Source: Brevundimonas sp. UBA2388 (GTDB lineage Bacteria; Pseudomonadota; Alphaproteobacteria; Caulobacterales; Caulobacteraceae). From it: a stretch of DNA of 20,447 bases. The stretch lies in assembly GCA_002343425.1 (NCBI GenBank), contig DDSO01000071.1, forward strand, positions 1-20,447, given 5' to 3'. A model generated the notes under the pieces. It had not been told where the DNA came from. It saw only the letters and a program-made list of their open reading frames with translations, and did no database searches. The position numbers and the translations under genes were made by a program. This document shows, piece after piece, positions 1 through 5,866 of the stretch (positions are counted from its first letter, which is position 1; every line of letters begins with the position of its first letter).

Positions 1-134
1 GCGCGCTTCTCCGAGGGCTTCTCGTAGTGCACGTGGCGCTTCATCTCGCGGAAGCTGCCTTCGCGCTGCATTTTCTTCTTGAGGGCCTTGAGCGCTTGAT
101 CGACGTTATTATCGCGAACGAAAATCTGTACCAG
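1..134 (-). CDS. rpsU: 30S ribosomal protein S21, 5' part only (runs off the window)
   Basis: S21 is a small basic protein of the 30S subunit involved in translation initiation. The first 44 codons are present and read (M)[19 protein letters not shown], then a basic stretch with [14 protein letters not shown] and YEKPSEKR, a textbook S21 N-terminus. The C-terminal part lies outside the window. No ATG, GTG or TTG is in frame near the expected N-terminus. The codon before Val-Gln-Ile-Phe is CTG at 132-134, and a Shine-Dalgarno GGAGAG sits six bases upstream of it, so CTG is the likely start. The gene is divergent from the COQ9-family gene, with about 190 bp between them. Identity is near certain; the start codon is an inference. 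Confidence 0.93.
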   Translation of the reverse strand, partial: MVQIFVRDNNVDQALKALKKKMQREGSFREMKRHVHYEKPSEKR

Positions 135-234
135 GTTGAACTCTCCTTTGGCCGCCCGCCGCGCACCTCGAAAGGGAGACGGGCAGACAAATAAAATCTC
201 GGTCCGGCAGACAGGGTCCGCGGATGAAGGCGGG

Positions 235-263
235 CTGATACACGTTCGCCCCCCGCCTGTCCA
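235..263 (-). promoter_or_regulatory. Candidate sigma-70-type promoter of rpsU
   Basis: On the minus strand TGGACA (258-263) is followed after exactly 17 bases by TATCAG (235-240). This is a plausible -35/-10 pair about 100 bases upstream of the rpsU start, in the only intergenic space available for an rpsU promoter. It is a match by eye with no experimental support. Confidence 0.35.
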
Positions 264-323
264 GATCGTCGCGCGTCTATCTCAAGCCTCGAAACGCCCG
301 CCGGACGGGGATATGCTGTCGCC

Positions 324-1004
324 ATGACCGATGCGCCACACCTGTCGAACGAGACGCCTGAAGGAGACTGGGCCGACCGCATGGAACAGACCGTGCTCGA
401 CGCCGCCCTGGGCCTCGCGCCCCGGCTGGGCTGGAACAGCCGGATGGTGCGGGCCGCCTGCGAGGCCTGCGGCCTGTCGCAGGGCGACGAGGAGCTGCTG
501 CTGCCCAACGGCGCGCGCGATCTGGCGGCCCTGCTGTCGCGGCGGCATGACGACCGGGCGCTGGCCACACTGGCTGCGGTCGAGGCGAAGTCGCTGAAGA
601 TGCGGGAGCGAATCGCGGCCGCCGTCTCGGCGCGGATGGAGGCGGGGGCCGCCGACCTGGAGGCCACGCGCCGCTGCGCCGCTTTCCTGGCCCTGCCGCC
701 CAACGCCGATCTGGGGCTGAAGATGGCCTGGGAGAGCGCCGACCTGCTGTGGAACTGGGCCGGGGACACGGCCACGGACTGGAACCACTATTCCAAGCGG
801 ACGATCCTGTCGGGCATCCTGATCCCCGCCCTGACGATGCGCTGGTTCGACGGCCGCGAGGCCGCGGAGGCCTTCGTCGCCGCCCGCATCGAGAACGTCA
901 TGGCCTTCGAGAAATGGAAGGCGGGCAAGGATTTCGACGCGCCGCTGAAGAGGGTCACGGATGTGCTGAGCCGGATGCGCTACGGGGCGAAGGCTCCCCA
1001 ATAG
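324..1004 (+). CDS. COQ9-family protein (ubiquinone biosynthesis accessory factor)
   Basis: The 226-residue protein has the conserved COQ9 C-terminal core: residues 136-155 read WESADLLWNWAGDTATDWNH, followed by YSKRTILSG, the family signature of W, GD, D, N, Y and R. The N-terminal third resembles the TetR-like helical fold of the family. In mitochondria COQ9 binds lipid and assists the Coq7 hydroxylation step; a comparable role in bacterial ubiquinone synthesis is inferred. The length is normal for bacterial members. The ATG start gives MTDAPHLSNET. The gene is divergent from rpsU and stands alone, since the next gene begins 258 bp later after a repeat-containing gap. ubiX, also for ubiquinone synthesis, lies about 8 kb away. 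Confidence 0.85.
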   Translation: MTDAPHLSNETPEGDWADRMEQTVLDAALGLAPRLGWNSRMVRAACEACGLSQGDEELLLPNGARDLAALLSRRHDDRALATLAAVEAKSLKMRERIAAAVSARMEAGAADLEATRRCAAFLALPPNADLGLKMAWESADLLWNWAGDTATDWNHYSKRTILSGILIPALTMRWFDGREAAEAFVAARIENVMAFEKWKAGKDFDAPLKRVTDVLSRMRYGAKAPQ

Positions 1005-1070
1005 CGACGCTCATCCCGGGTCCCATGGCCGATCACAGGCCAGTTGTCCGCGCCCGGAGGGCGACGCTGC

Positions 1071-1090
1071 GAACGTCCGCTATGGGGGAT
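1071..1090. repeat. Degenerate copy of the GTCCGCTTT/AAAGCGGAC intergenic repeat
   Basis: The stretch GAACGTCCGCTATGGGGG matches one arm of the inverted repeat whose best copy is at 5359-5384. It is followed at 1095-1108 by ACTCCTCCAGGAGT, itself an inverted repeat, and a similar ACTCCTGGAGT adjoins the copy near 5453. No other feature is seen in the 1005-1262 gap. Confidence 0.45.
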
Positions 1091-1262
1091 GACGACTCCT
1101 CCAGGAGTAGCCAGCGTCCTTCCCTCGAAAGGTCGGACAGAACGGGAGCCGATCACCCTCCGCCTCGACCTTGTCATGGCGGAATGGGACGTGGGGTTCA
1201 GGTCACCCGAACCCCGTAATACTTCGCTTGCCCGGCGTCGCTGAATGGACTGAAACTGCGGT

Positions 1263-1856
1263 ATGGCAGCGCTTGCAGACGCAATGAAACTGACCCTGGG
1301 GCTGCTGTTCAAAATGCAGGGCTGGAAGGTTCATGGGCCGCGACCGGCGCACCCGAAATTTGTGCTCATAGGGGCCCCGCACACCAGCAACTGGGATTTC
1401 GTCTGTTTTCTTGGAGCCGCGGAAGCCCTGAATCTGGACCTCAGCTTCCTCGGCAAGTCATCCCTGTTCCGATGGCCCCTGGCCGGAGCCTTGCGCGATC
1501 TCGGCGGCGTCCCGGTTGACCGGTCCCAGGCCCTGGACATCGTCGGGACGATGGCGGCCGAGTTTGCGCGTCGCGACAATTTCATCCTGACCATCGCACC
1601 TGAGGGATCTCGTGCTCGACGCGATCGCTGGAAGACGGGCTTCTACAATATCGCCGTGGCCGCCGAAGTCCCCATCGTCTGCGCTTCGATCGACTTCCCC
1701 CGCAAGCTGATCACGATCGGACCCACGATATGCCCTAGCGGCGACTATGAGGCCGATATGAAAGAGGTCGCCGTCTTCTACCAGGCGTCAGTCGGGAAGC
1801 ATCCGGAACGCGCCTCGACCATCCTGCAGGAGACCTCATCGCGCCAGGCTTTCTGA
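1263..1856 (+). CDS. Lysophospholipid (1-acylglycerol-3-phosphate-type) acyltransferase family protein
   Basis: This family transfers acyl groups onto lysophospholipids or related acceptors at the cytoplasmic membrane. The 197-residue protein has the catalytic HX4D motif as HTSNWD (His40, Asp45), the GKSSLFRWP block, GGVPVDR, and the substrate-binding PEGSR motif at residues 113-117. The order and spacing match the PlsC superfamily. It is short, with no extra membrane domain, and resembles the compact PlsC-like proteins of alphaproteobacteria rather than the housekeeping enzyme. The start is the first ATG; Met8 is an alternative and neither has a good ribosome binding site. It stands alone at the left end of the accessory interval. 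The acceptor cannot be told from sequence. Confidence 0.85.
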   Translation: MAALADAMKLTLGLLFKMQGWKVHGPRPAHPKFVLIGAPHTSNWDFVCFLGAAEALNLDLSFLGKSSLFRWPLAGALRDLGGVPVDRSQALDIVGTMAAEFARRDNFILTIAPEGSRARRDRWKTGFYNIAVAAEVPIVCASIDFPRKLITIGPTICPSGDYEADMKEVAVFYQASVGKHPERASTILQETSSRQAF

Positions 1857-1911
1857 ACTGAACCCGGTTTCGTGGACACCGGGACAAGGTGTTTTGGGTC
1901 CTGATCGGGGT

Positions 1912-1927
1912 GAAAAGCGGACGTTCC
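1912..1927. repeat. Partial copy of the AAAGCGGAC repeat arm
   Basis: GAAAAGCGGACGTTCC between the acyltransferase gene and the TPR-like remnant matches the right arm of the inverted repeat at 5359-5384. The other arm is not recognisable beyond a short CCGCCGTTTTGGG that follows. Confidence 0.35.
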
Positions 1928-1949
1928 TGACCGCCGTTTTGGGGGGACA

Positions 1950-2190
1950 TCAGACATCGGCCCGGCCGACCTCCAAAGCCTGACGCTGGGCCGCTGCCAG
2001 CCTGGGCGCCACCTCGGCCCGGTCAGCCGCTGACAGGTCCATGCGCGCGACCTCAGTGTATTTGTCGCGGGACTGATTGCGCCTCCCTTGCGACTCAAGC
2101 GCCCGGCCCCATACGAGGCGCAGCGCACTCCACTGCGGGGCCCGGTCGGCCGAGCGCCCGATCAGCGAAAGGACCCCGCAGGGCTGAAGA
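1950..2190 (-). pseudogene. 3' remnant of a TPR-like protein gene
   Basis: On the minus strand an open frame without a start codon ends at TGA (1950-1952) and translates to protein-like sequence. It contains IGRSADRAPQW, LRLVWGRALESQGR, RDKYTEVARMDLSAADRAEV and RLAAAQRQALEVGRADV. The alanine, arginine and leucine spacing, the GRALE and YTEVARMD pattern, and the GC-rich third positions look like the C-terminal helices of a tetratricopeptide protein. Upstream, the frame runs into the 3' end of the lipoprotein gene (stop at 2162) in a different frame and soon meets a stop. The 5' part of this gene is therefore missing, with a junction near 2165-2190. The TPR assignment is tentative; that it is a decayed coding tail is better supported. 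Confidence 0.55.
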
Positions 2191-2962
2191 CCAGCTCACA
2201 GTCTGACCAATTGGTCTCAGTCGGCTTTCCATCCGCCTGCGGCGGCGCTGGCCTGGGCGGAATCGCAGACGGCAGCTGCAGTCCTGAGACTACCAGGTTC
2301 CCGGCTTCATCGAAGCGCGCGGATCCGCTCTGATCGCCGACGGTCAAGACGCCGCTCACGCGATCGAATGTATAAGCCCGGCGGGTATCCCAGATGGACG
2401 GGCCCAGTCCGAGAGCGAACAGGACGGAGCCGTCAGGGTCGAAACGGATTTCAACGGGTGCCGGGCTGCCGAAACACCCCTCCCGGGTCACCGGTCGCCA
2501 GTTGCCATGGATGCCGCTCTCATCGGCCCCGACAATCGGCAGGACAAGGGTGTGTGGGTGGCCATTGGCTGTTACCGTCACCCGGATCTCGCTGTCCGGA
2601 GCGGCGGAGTCGCTGACCTGAAGCACGCGCCGGTCGCTGGACAGTGTGGCCGCTTCAGGCGGATCGACCTGCCAGAAATCGACGCACCTCAGGGGAATGT
2701 GCTGGGGGCCGGAGGCTGAAAACTCGAAGCTGTGGCGCAGGTCCACCGTCTCGCCAGGCCGTGCAGAGGCCGGGTCGGCCGTGAGCCGATGACCAGACGG
2801 AACGTTGCAGTTCACCAGTGGACTGCGCCGACCGGGCTCCTCATGCCGGTCCACCACATCGCGAAGGCCCTGGCCTCCGGAGTAAAACCCCGGGGCGGTC
2901 GTCGCACAGGCCGCAAGGGTGAGCAGGCCCGGCAGGGCCAGAATGCGTTTCAGATAACCCAA
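2162..2962 (-). CDS. Predicted lipoprotein of unknown family, paralogue B
   Basis: This 266-residue protein starts with a hydrophobic stretch ending in a lipobox (LTLAAC, Cys19), so it should be lipidated and exported. The start is taken as TTG at 2960-2962, preceded by GGAAGGGGA; much longer upstream extensions overlap the neighbouring gene and are rejected. After the lipobox come TTAPGFYSGGQGL, a central block with IPLRCVDFWQVDPPEAATLS resembling a bacterial Ig-like strand pattern, and a C-terminal beta-rich part with GNWRP, RFDPDGSVL, YTFD and GDQSG. Its proline-rich tail ends in a Cys-containing strand. It is a clear paralogue of the gene just upstream (34-bp gap), so the two probably form one operon. 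No known family was recognised and the function is unknown. Confidence 0.8.
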   Translation of the reverse strand: MGYLKRILALPGLLTLAACATTAPGFYSGGQGLRDVVDRHEEPGRRSPLVNCNVPSGHRLTADPASARPGETVDLRHSFEFSASGPQHIPLRCVDFWQVDPPEAATLSSDRRVLQVSDSAAPDSEIRVTVTANGHPHTLVLPIVGADESGIHGNWRPVTREGCFGSPAPVEIRFDPDGSVLFALGLGPSIWDTRRAYTFDRVSGVLTVGDQSGSARFDEAGNLVVSGLQLPSAIPPRPAPPQADGKPTETNWSDCELVFSPAGSFR

Positions 2963-2996
2963 CCTGTGTCCCCTTCCGGCAAGACTCGTTCGGCCC

Positions 2997-3776
2997 TCAA
3001 TACTGTTCACCGACGCGAACGAACTCGAACTCACAACTGGCCTGGCTCGGCCGCGGCGGGTCGCCGGGCGGCAGGGGTGGGGGTGGCCGTCCCGAAGGGA
3101 AGGCAATACCGGAAAACACGATTCGTCCCTCTTCGAGGACCCGCACCTCGCCCGTCTGGGTTCCCAGGGTAAAGGTGCCGGCGTCAGGGTCGAAGCTGTA
3201 GGTGTATTCAGCCTGCCAGCGAGCCATCTGGTCCGGATAGGCGATGAGGACGCGACCGTCAGGGCGTATAGCCAGCATGCTCGGCATTTCTTCGTCCGCA
3301 CAGGATAACGTCTGTGTCGGGATCCAGCTGCCATAGAGATTGGGCGCGTCCGGGTCGATGACGGGGATTGTAATGCTTGTGGAATCCCCCCGCGCGGTTG
3401 CCGTCAGCGTGATCATGCCCGGCGCGGCATCGGGGCTGATATCCAGAAAGCGCCGGTTGGCCGAGAGTGTGGCCGCCGCCGGGGGATCAATCCGCCATTC
3501 ATCCACACAGCGAAGCGGGATATTGTAAGACGAATTCCCCATCCCGAGGACGTGGCGCACCTCAATACGGCTGCCCGGCCGACCGGCCACGGGTCCCGCG
3601 ACCAGGTAGGTTCCGTCCGGATAGATCTCGCTGCACCGGGGCAGGTCCACGAGATTTTTGCCGGAATGGGGGTCTTCAAGCCCGCGCCCCCCGCCGGAAT
3701 AGACGCCCGGCCCGGTTGTGGAGCAGGACATCAGCATCACAACCATCACTGCAGGCAGAAATCTGAAACAGGACAT
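2997..3776 (-). CDS. Predicted lipoprotein of unknown family, paralogue A
   Basis: This 259-residue protein has a signal peptide with lipobox LMSC (Cys18) followed by STTGPGVYSGGGRGL. The start is ATG at 3774-3776 with AGGAG four bases upstream; longer readings lack such support. It shares its whole architecture with the downstream gene: the YSGG motif after the lipid anchor, IPLRCVDEWRIDPPAAATLS, a repeated ANRRFLDIS-type strand, GSWIP, IRPDGRVL, YSFDPDAGTFTLGTQTG, a PP-rich linker and a final CEFEF strand. The central part resembles a bacterial Ig-like (BIG2-type) fold and the second half a small beta-barrel. Both readings are inferred from strand spacing. It is probably the first gene of a two-gene operon. 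Function unknown. Confidence 0.82.
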   Translation of the reverse strand: MSCFRFLPAVMVVMLMSCSTTGPGVYSGGGRGLEDPHSGKNLVDLPRCSEIYPDGTYLVAGPVAGRPGSRIEVRHVLGMGNSSYNIPLRCVDEWRIDPPAAATLSANRRFLDISPDAAPGMITLTATARGDSTSITIPVIDPDAPNLYGSWIPTQTLSCADEEMPSMLAIRPDGRVLIAYPDQMARWQAEYTYSFDPDAGTFTLGTQTGEVRVLEEGRIVFSGIAFPSGRPPPPLPPGDPPRPSQASCEFEFVRVGEQY

Positions 3777-3881
3777 CTTTCTCCTTTTGGACCGCCCCCT
3801 TCGGCCTCGCTGCGGTGCTGCCAAGCCCTTGAGACCATTTGGTTGGCCCGGCGCTTGTAGCATCTACCCGGGTTTTTGAGT

Positions 3882-4141
3882 TCATGATGCCAGCGCGTCA
3901 TGTCTGCCTGGCGGTTTAGCCGGCTGCACCGTCGTGCCGACTTCCGCCCTTCCCAGAATGAAGGCGATCTGATGCTCACGGAAGGTCCACCAGAGCATGT
4001 GAGGCGCAAGGTCGCGGCCCAAAACGCGATATCCGGAAAATTCTCAAAGAGAACAATCCAGTATTCGGGGTGAGGACCAGACTCTGTTGCGCAACACAGG
4101 TTGGCGATCGCGAACGGCCTGATATCCTGGTGCCCTGTCAT
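3882..4141 (-). pseudogene. Small hypothetical gene with a probable single-base frameshift
   Basis: Two minus-strand frames look coding end to end. The first runs from ATG (4139-4141) through TGHQDIRPFAIANLCC and HPEYWIVLFENF. The second continues EFSGYRVLGRDLAPHMLWWT, FREHQIAFILGRAEVGTTV and QPAKPPGRHDALAS to TGA (3882-3884). They join near 4035-4050 at TTTGAGAATTTTCC. Adding one base (for example GAGGAA) would give a continuous protein of about 86 residues reading LFEEFSGYR. It may be a decayed gene or a sequencing error. The ATG lies only 14 bp from the divergent TPR gene. I do not recognise the family. Its coding nature is inferred from composition and continuity only. Confidence 0.45.
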
Positions 4142-4155
4142 TTCGGGGGATATTC

Positions 4156-5241
4156 ATGCGTAATGGATTTGTTTTCGGCGCGGTGGCGATTGTCGCAACG
4201 GTGGCGATGGCGGCACCGGCTGCTGCCCAGGCCAATCCCTGTACAGAGTTGGGCCAGTACATAGATCCCGATGGCGATGACAACTGGACTGCACCTCCGA
4301 GCAACGCAGCAGCGCTCGACGCGGCCAATCGCTGTATCGCGGCCCAGGGCGGCACAGCCAACCTTTATGGAGCCAGGGCCTTTATTCACCGGCTGATGGG
4401 AAACTATTCTCTTGCAGAGGCTGATGCGACGCGTCGCATCGAAATGGACCGATCCGGTAGCGCCTATCGGAACCGAGCCATTGTCCGACAGAGCGCCGGC
4501 CGGCACGAGGAGGCAGTGGCAGATTTCCGCGAGAGCCTCCGTCGTGGCTATGATCGACCGGCCTGGGTTCACCGGGAGATGGCCTCGTCACTTCGACAGC
4601 TTAGGCGCTATTCGGAGGCTCTGGCTGCGATCGAGATTTCCGCATCTCTCGATCCGGCGTACGAGTGGGCCGTTTACGAGCGCGGTCTGATTTTTAGCGA
4701 TCAGGAGCGATGGGACGAAGCGATTGGTGCCTGGACGCGATATATCGCGCTCAACCGGTCTAACGTTGACGCTTACAACTATCGCGCGTTGGCCTTTGTC
4801 AGGCTCGAACGCTGGAACGACGCTCTCACGGACGCGGATCAGGCGATTCAACTCAATCCTCGCAGCGCCAGTGGCTTCAACAATCGCGGCTTTGCGCTTC
4901 ACAACCTCGGCCGATACAGCGAATCCATCTCTGCCTTTCGTCGATCAATCCAACTCGACCCCGACGGCGCGGCGGCTTGGGACAATCTTTGTGGTTATCT
5001 GACGGACGTGAACGATCCGGCTGGCGCGCTCGTGGCATGCGATAGGCGTGAAAGCCTTCCCGGTGTCACGGACGAGGACCGGGCACGTATCTCTAGCCGC
5101 CGAGGCCTTGCATACGAAGCTTTGGGCGACGTTCCGGGCGCGGTGCAGGCGTTCCGCACCGCCCTGTCCAGTCCCGATGCTCACCCAAGAACCCGTGAGC
5201 GTGCCGAGGCTGGATTGCTGCGGCTGGGATATCGCAAATGA
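4156..5241 (+). CDS. Exported tetratricopeptide repeat protein
   Basis: The 361-residue protein has a clear Sec signal peptide (hydrophobic residues 5-20, cleavage near AAAQA/N, residue 26). Most of the rest consists of TPR units of about 34 residues; recognisable ones include AYRNRAIVRQSAGRHEEAVA, AYNYRALAFVRLERWNDAL and GFNNRGFALHNLGRYSES. Pairs of Cys (positions 29, 60 and one near 279) may form disulfides in the periplasm. The ATG start has GGGGGA five bases upstream. TPR proteins act as protein-protein scaffolds; no partner can be named here. It stands alone, divergent from the frameshifted small gene and downstream of the lipoprotein pair. Base composition is visibly less GC-rich than purK or the ABC exporter, consistent with accessory DNA. 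Confidence 0.85.
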   Translation: MRNGFVFGAVAIVATVAMAAPAAAQANPCTELGQYIDPDGDDNWTAPPSNAAALDAANRCIAAQGGTANLYGARAFIHRLMGNYSLAEADATRRIEMDRSGSAYRNRAIVRQSAGRHEEAVADFRESLRRGYDRPAWVHREMASSLRQLRRYSEALAAIEISASLDPAYEWAVYERGLIFSDQERWDEAIGAWTRYIALNRSNVDAYNYRALAFVRLERWNDALTDADQAIQLNPRSASGFNNRGFALHNLGRYSESISAFRRSIQLDPDGAAAWDNLCGYLTDVNDPAGALVACDRRESLPGVTDEDRARISSRRGLAYEALGDVPGAVQAFRTALSSPDAHPRTRERAEAGLLRLGYRK

Positions 5242-5297
5242 CTTCCCACTCGGTTCGTGTCGCTGGCGGACCGGTGCTGACAGGTTACGTCCAAAGA

Positions 5298-5308
5298 GTC
5301 CGCTTTCC
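5298..5308. repeat. Partial copy of the GTCCGCTTT repeat arm
   Basis: GTCCGCTTTCC just after the TPR gene matches the left arm of the inverted repeat at 5359-5384, about 60 bp downstream. The complementary arm is not clear. Confidence 0.35.
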
Positions 5309-5358
5309 GGCGCTGAATGCAGATCATCAAAGTTGCACTACTGGAGGGGGGCGCTGAT

Positions 5359-5384
5359 GTCCGCTTTGACTCTTCAAAGCGGAC
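5359..5384. repeat. Intergenic inverted repeat (REP-like), best copy
   Basis: GTCCGCTTTGA and TCAAAGCGGAC form a perfect 11-bp stem around a four-base loop (CTCT). Related degenerate arms occur at 1071, 1912, 5298, 5396 and 5453, so this is one member of a small dispersed intergenic repeat family. It has no T-tract and lies about 120 bp beyond the TPR gene, so it is not an obvious terminator. Confidence 0.7.
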
Positions 5385-5452
5385 CTTAGGAACGACCGCT
5401 TTGCGGCATGAACGGGGGCTCACCTGGTCGCCCGAAAGCAGACACTCCTGGA

Positions 5453-5476
5453 GTCCGCTATGGGTCGGGAACGGAC
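5453..5476. repeat. Diverged copy of the same inverted repeat
   Basis: GTCCGCTATGGGTCGGGAAC followed by GGAC retains a GTCCG/CGGAC outer stem and the GGGTCGG centre. ACTCCTGGAGT overlaps its left side, echoing a similar motif beside the copy near 1071. In the surrounding gene-free interval 5242-5866 I see these repeats, short TCTCGCCCC repeats and a possible RNA structure, but no convincing reading frame. Confidence 0.5.
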
Positions 5477-5582
5477 ATGACCCTCATCGCCACAATCGGA
5501 CGCCAGCGACTACGGTCAGCGTCGCGGGCGGCGTTCTCAACCCCGCCGGCCGCCTGCTTCCGGACCGTGTATTCTCGCCCCG

Positions 5583-5588
5583 TATAAT
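5583..5588 (+). promoter_or_regulatory. Possible -10 element (TATAAT)
   Basis: A perfect TATAAT lies in a GC-rich gene-free stretch, about 75 bp before the structured segment at 5663-5789. No good -35 hexamer stands at the usual distance (the best is TTCCGG with a 19-bp spacer), so this is only suggestive. Confidence 0.2.
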
Positions 5589-5662
5589 CTCGCCCCTTTG
5601 AACCCTCGGATCGACCTTCCGGCCCCCGCCCGCCGGCGCGAAACCACGCCCATCCGCGGCCT

Positions 5663-5789
5663 GCGTCCAATTCTGTCGTTCCCGCGCGCTTGTTGGCCAA
5701 ATGCCCGCCGGGCCTTGGTCTTTGACAGCTTGCATCACCCCGCCGACGCCGCCCCAAGCGCGGCTTGCCCGAACGGGCCCCGCTGACGC
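5663..5789 (+). ncRNA. Candidate structured RNA in the gap downstream of purK
   Basis: Nested complementary segments are seen: GCGTC 5663 with GACGC 5785, CGTTC 5677 with GAACG 5771, and GCGCTTG 5686 with CAAGCGC 5755. Inside lies a hairpin, GGCCAA-AT-GCCC (loop GCC) GGGC-C-TTGGTC, at 5695-5720. The hairpin needs a G-U pair that works only if the plus strand is transcribed, which favours that strand. The overall shape is a long interrupted rod. A rod of this kind could be a regulatory RNA of the 6S type, but I cannot match conserved 6S sequence, and chance pairing in GC-rich DNA is a real alternative. A TATAAT is upstream; no clear terminator follows. Confidence 0.25.
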
Positions 5790-5866
5790 CAATCGAAAGT
5801 CGCCCGCCGGATTTTTTGCGGGCAAGGCGATACTCTCGCCCCCGAACGGGTGCCGGTCGCCGTCGA

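Noticed and set aside
1863..1883. CCCGGT/ACCGGG hairpin after the acyltransferase gene as a terminator
   Set aside because: Only a 6-bp stem with a nine-base loop, and no T-tract directly after it.
2162..3334. 390-residue version of lipoprotein B starting far upstream
   Set aside because: The extra N-terminus overlaps lipoprotein A and hides the signal peptide and lipobox.
5803..5823. Hairpin GCCCGC/GCGGGC near purK as a terminator
   Set aside because: The T run lies in the loop, not after the stem, so it does not fit an intrinsic terminator on either strand.
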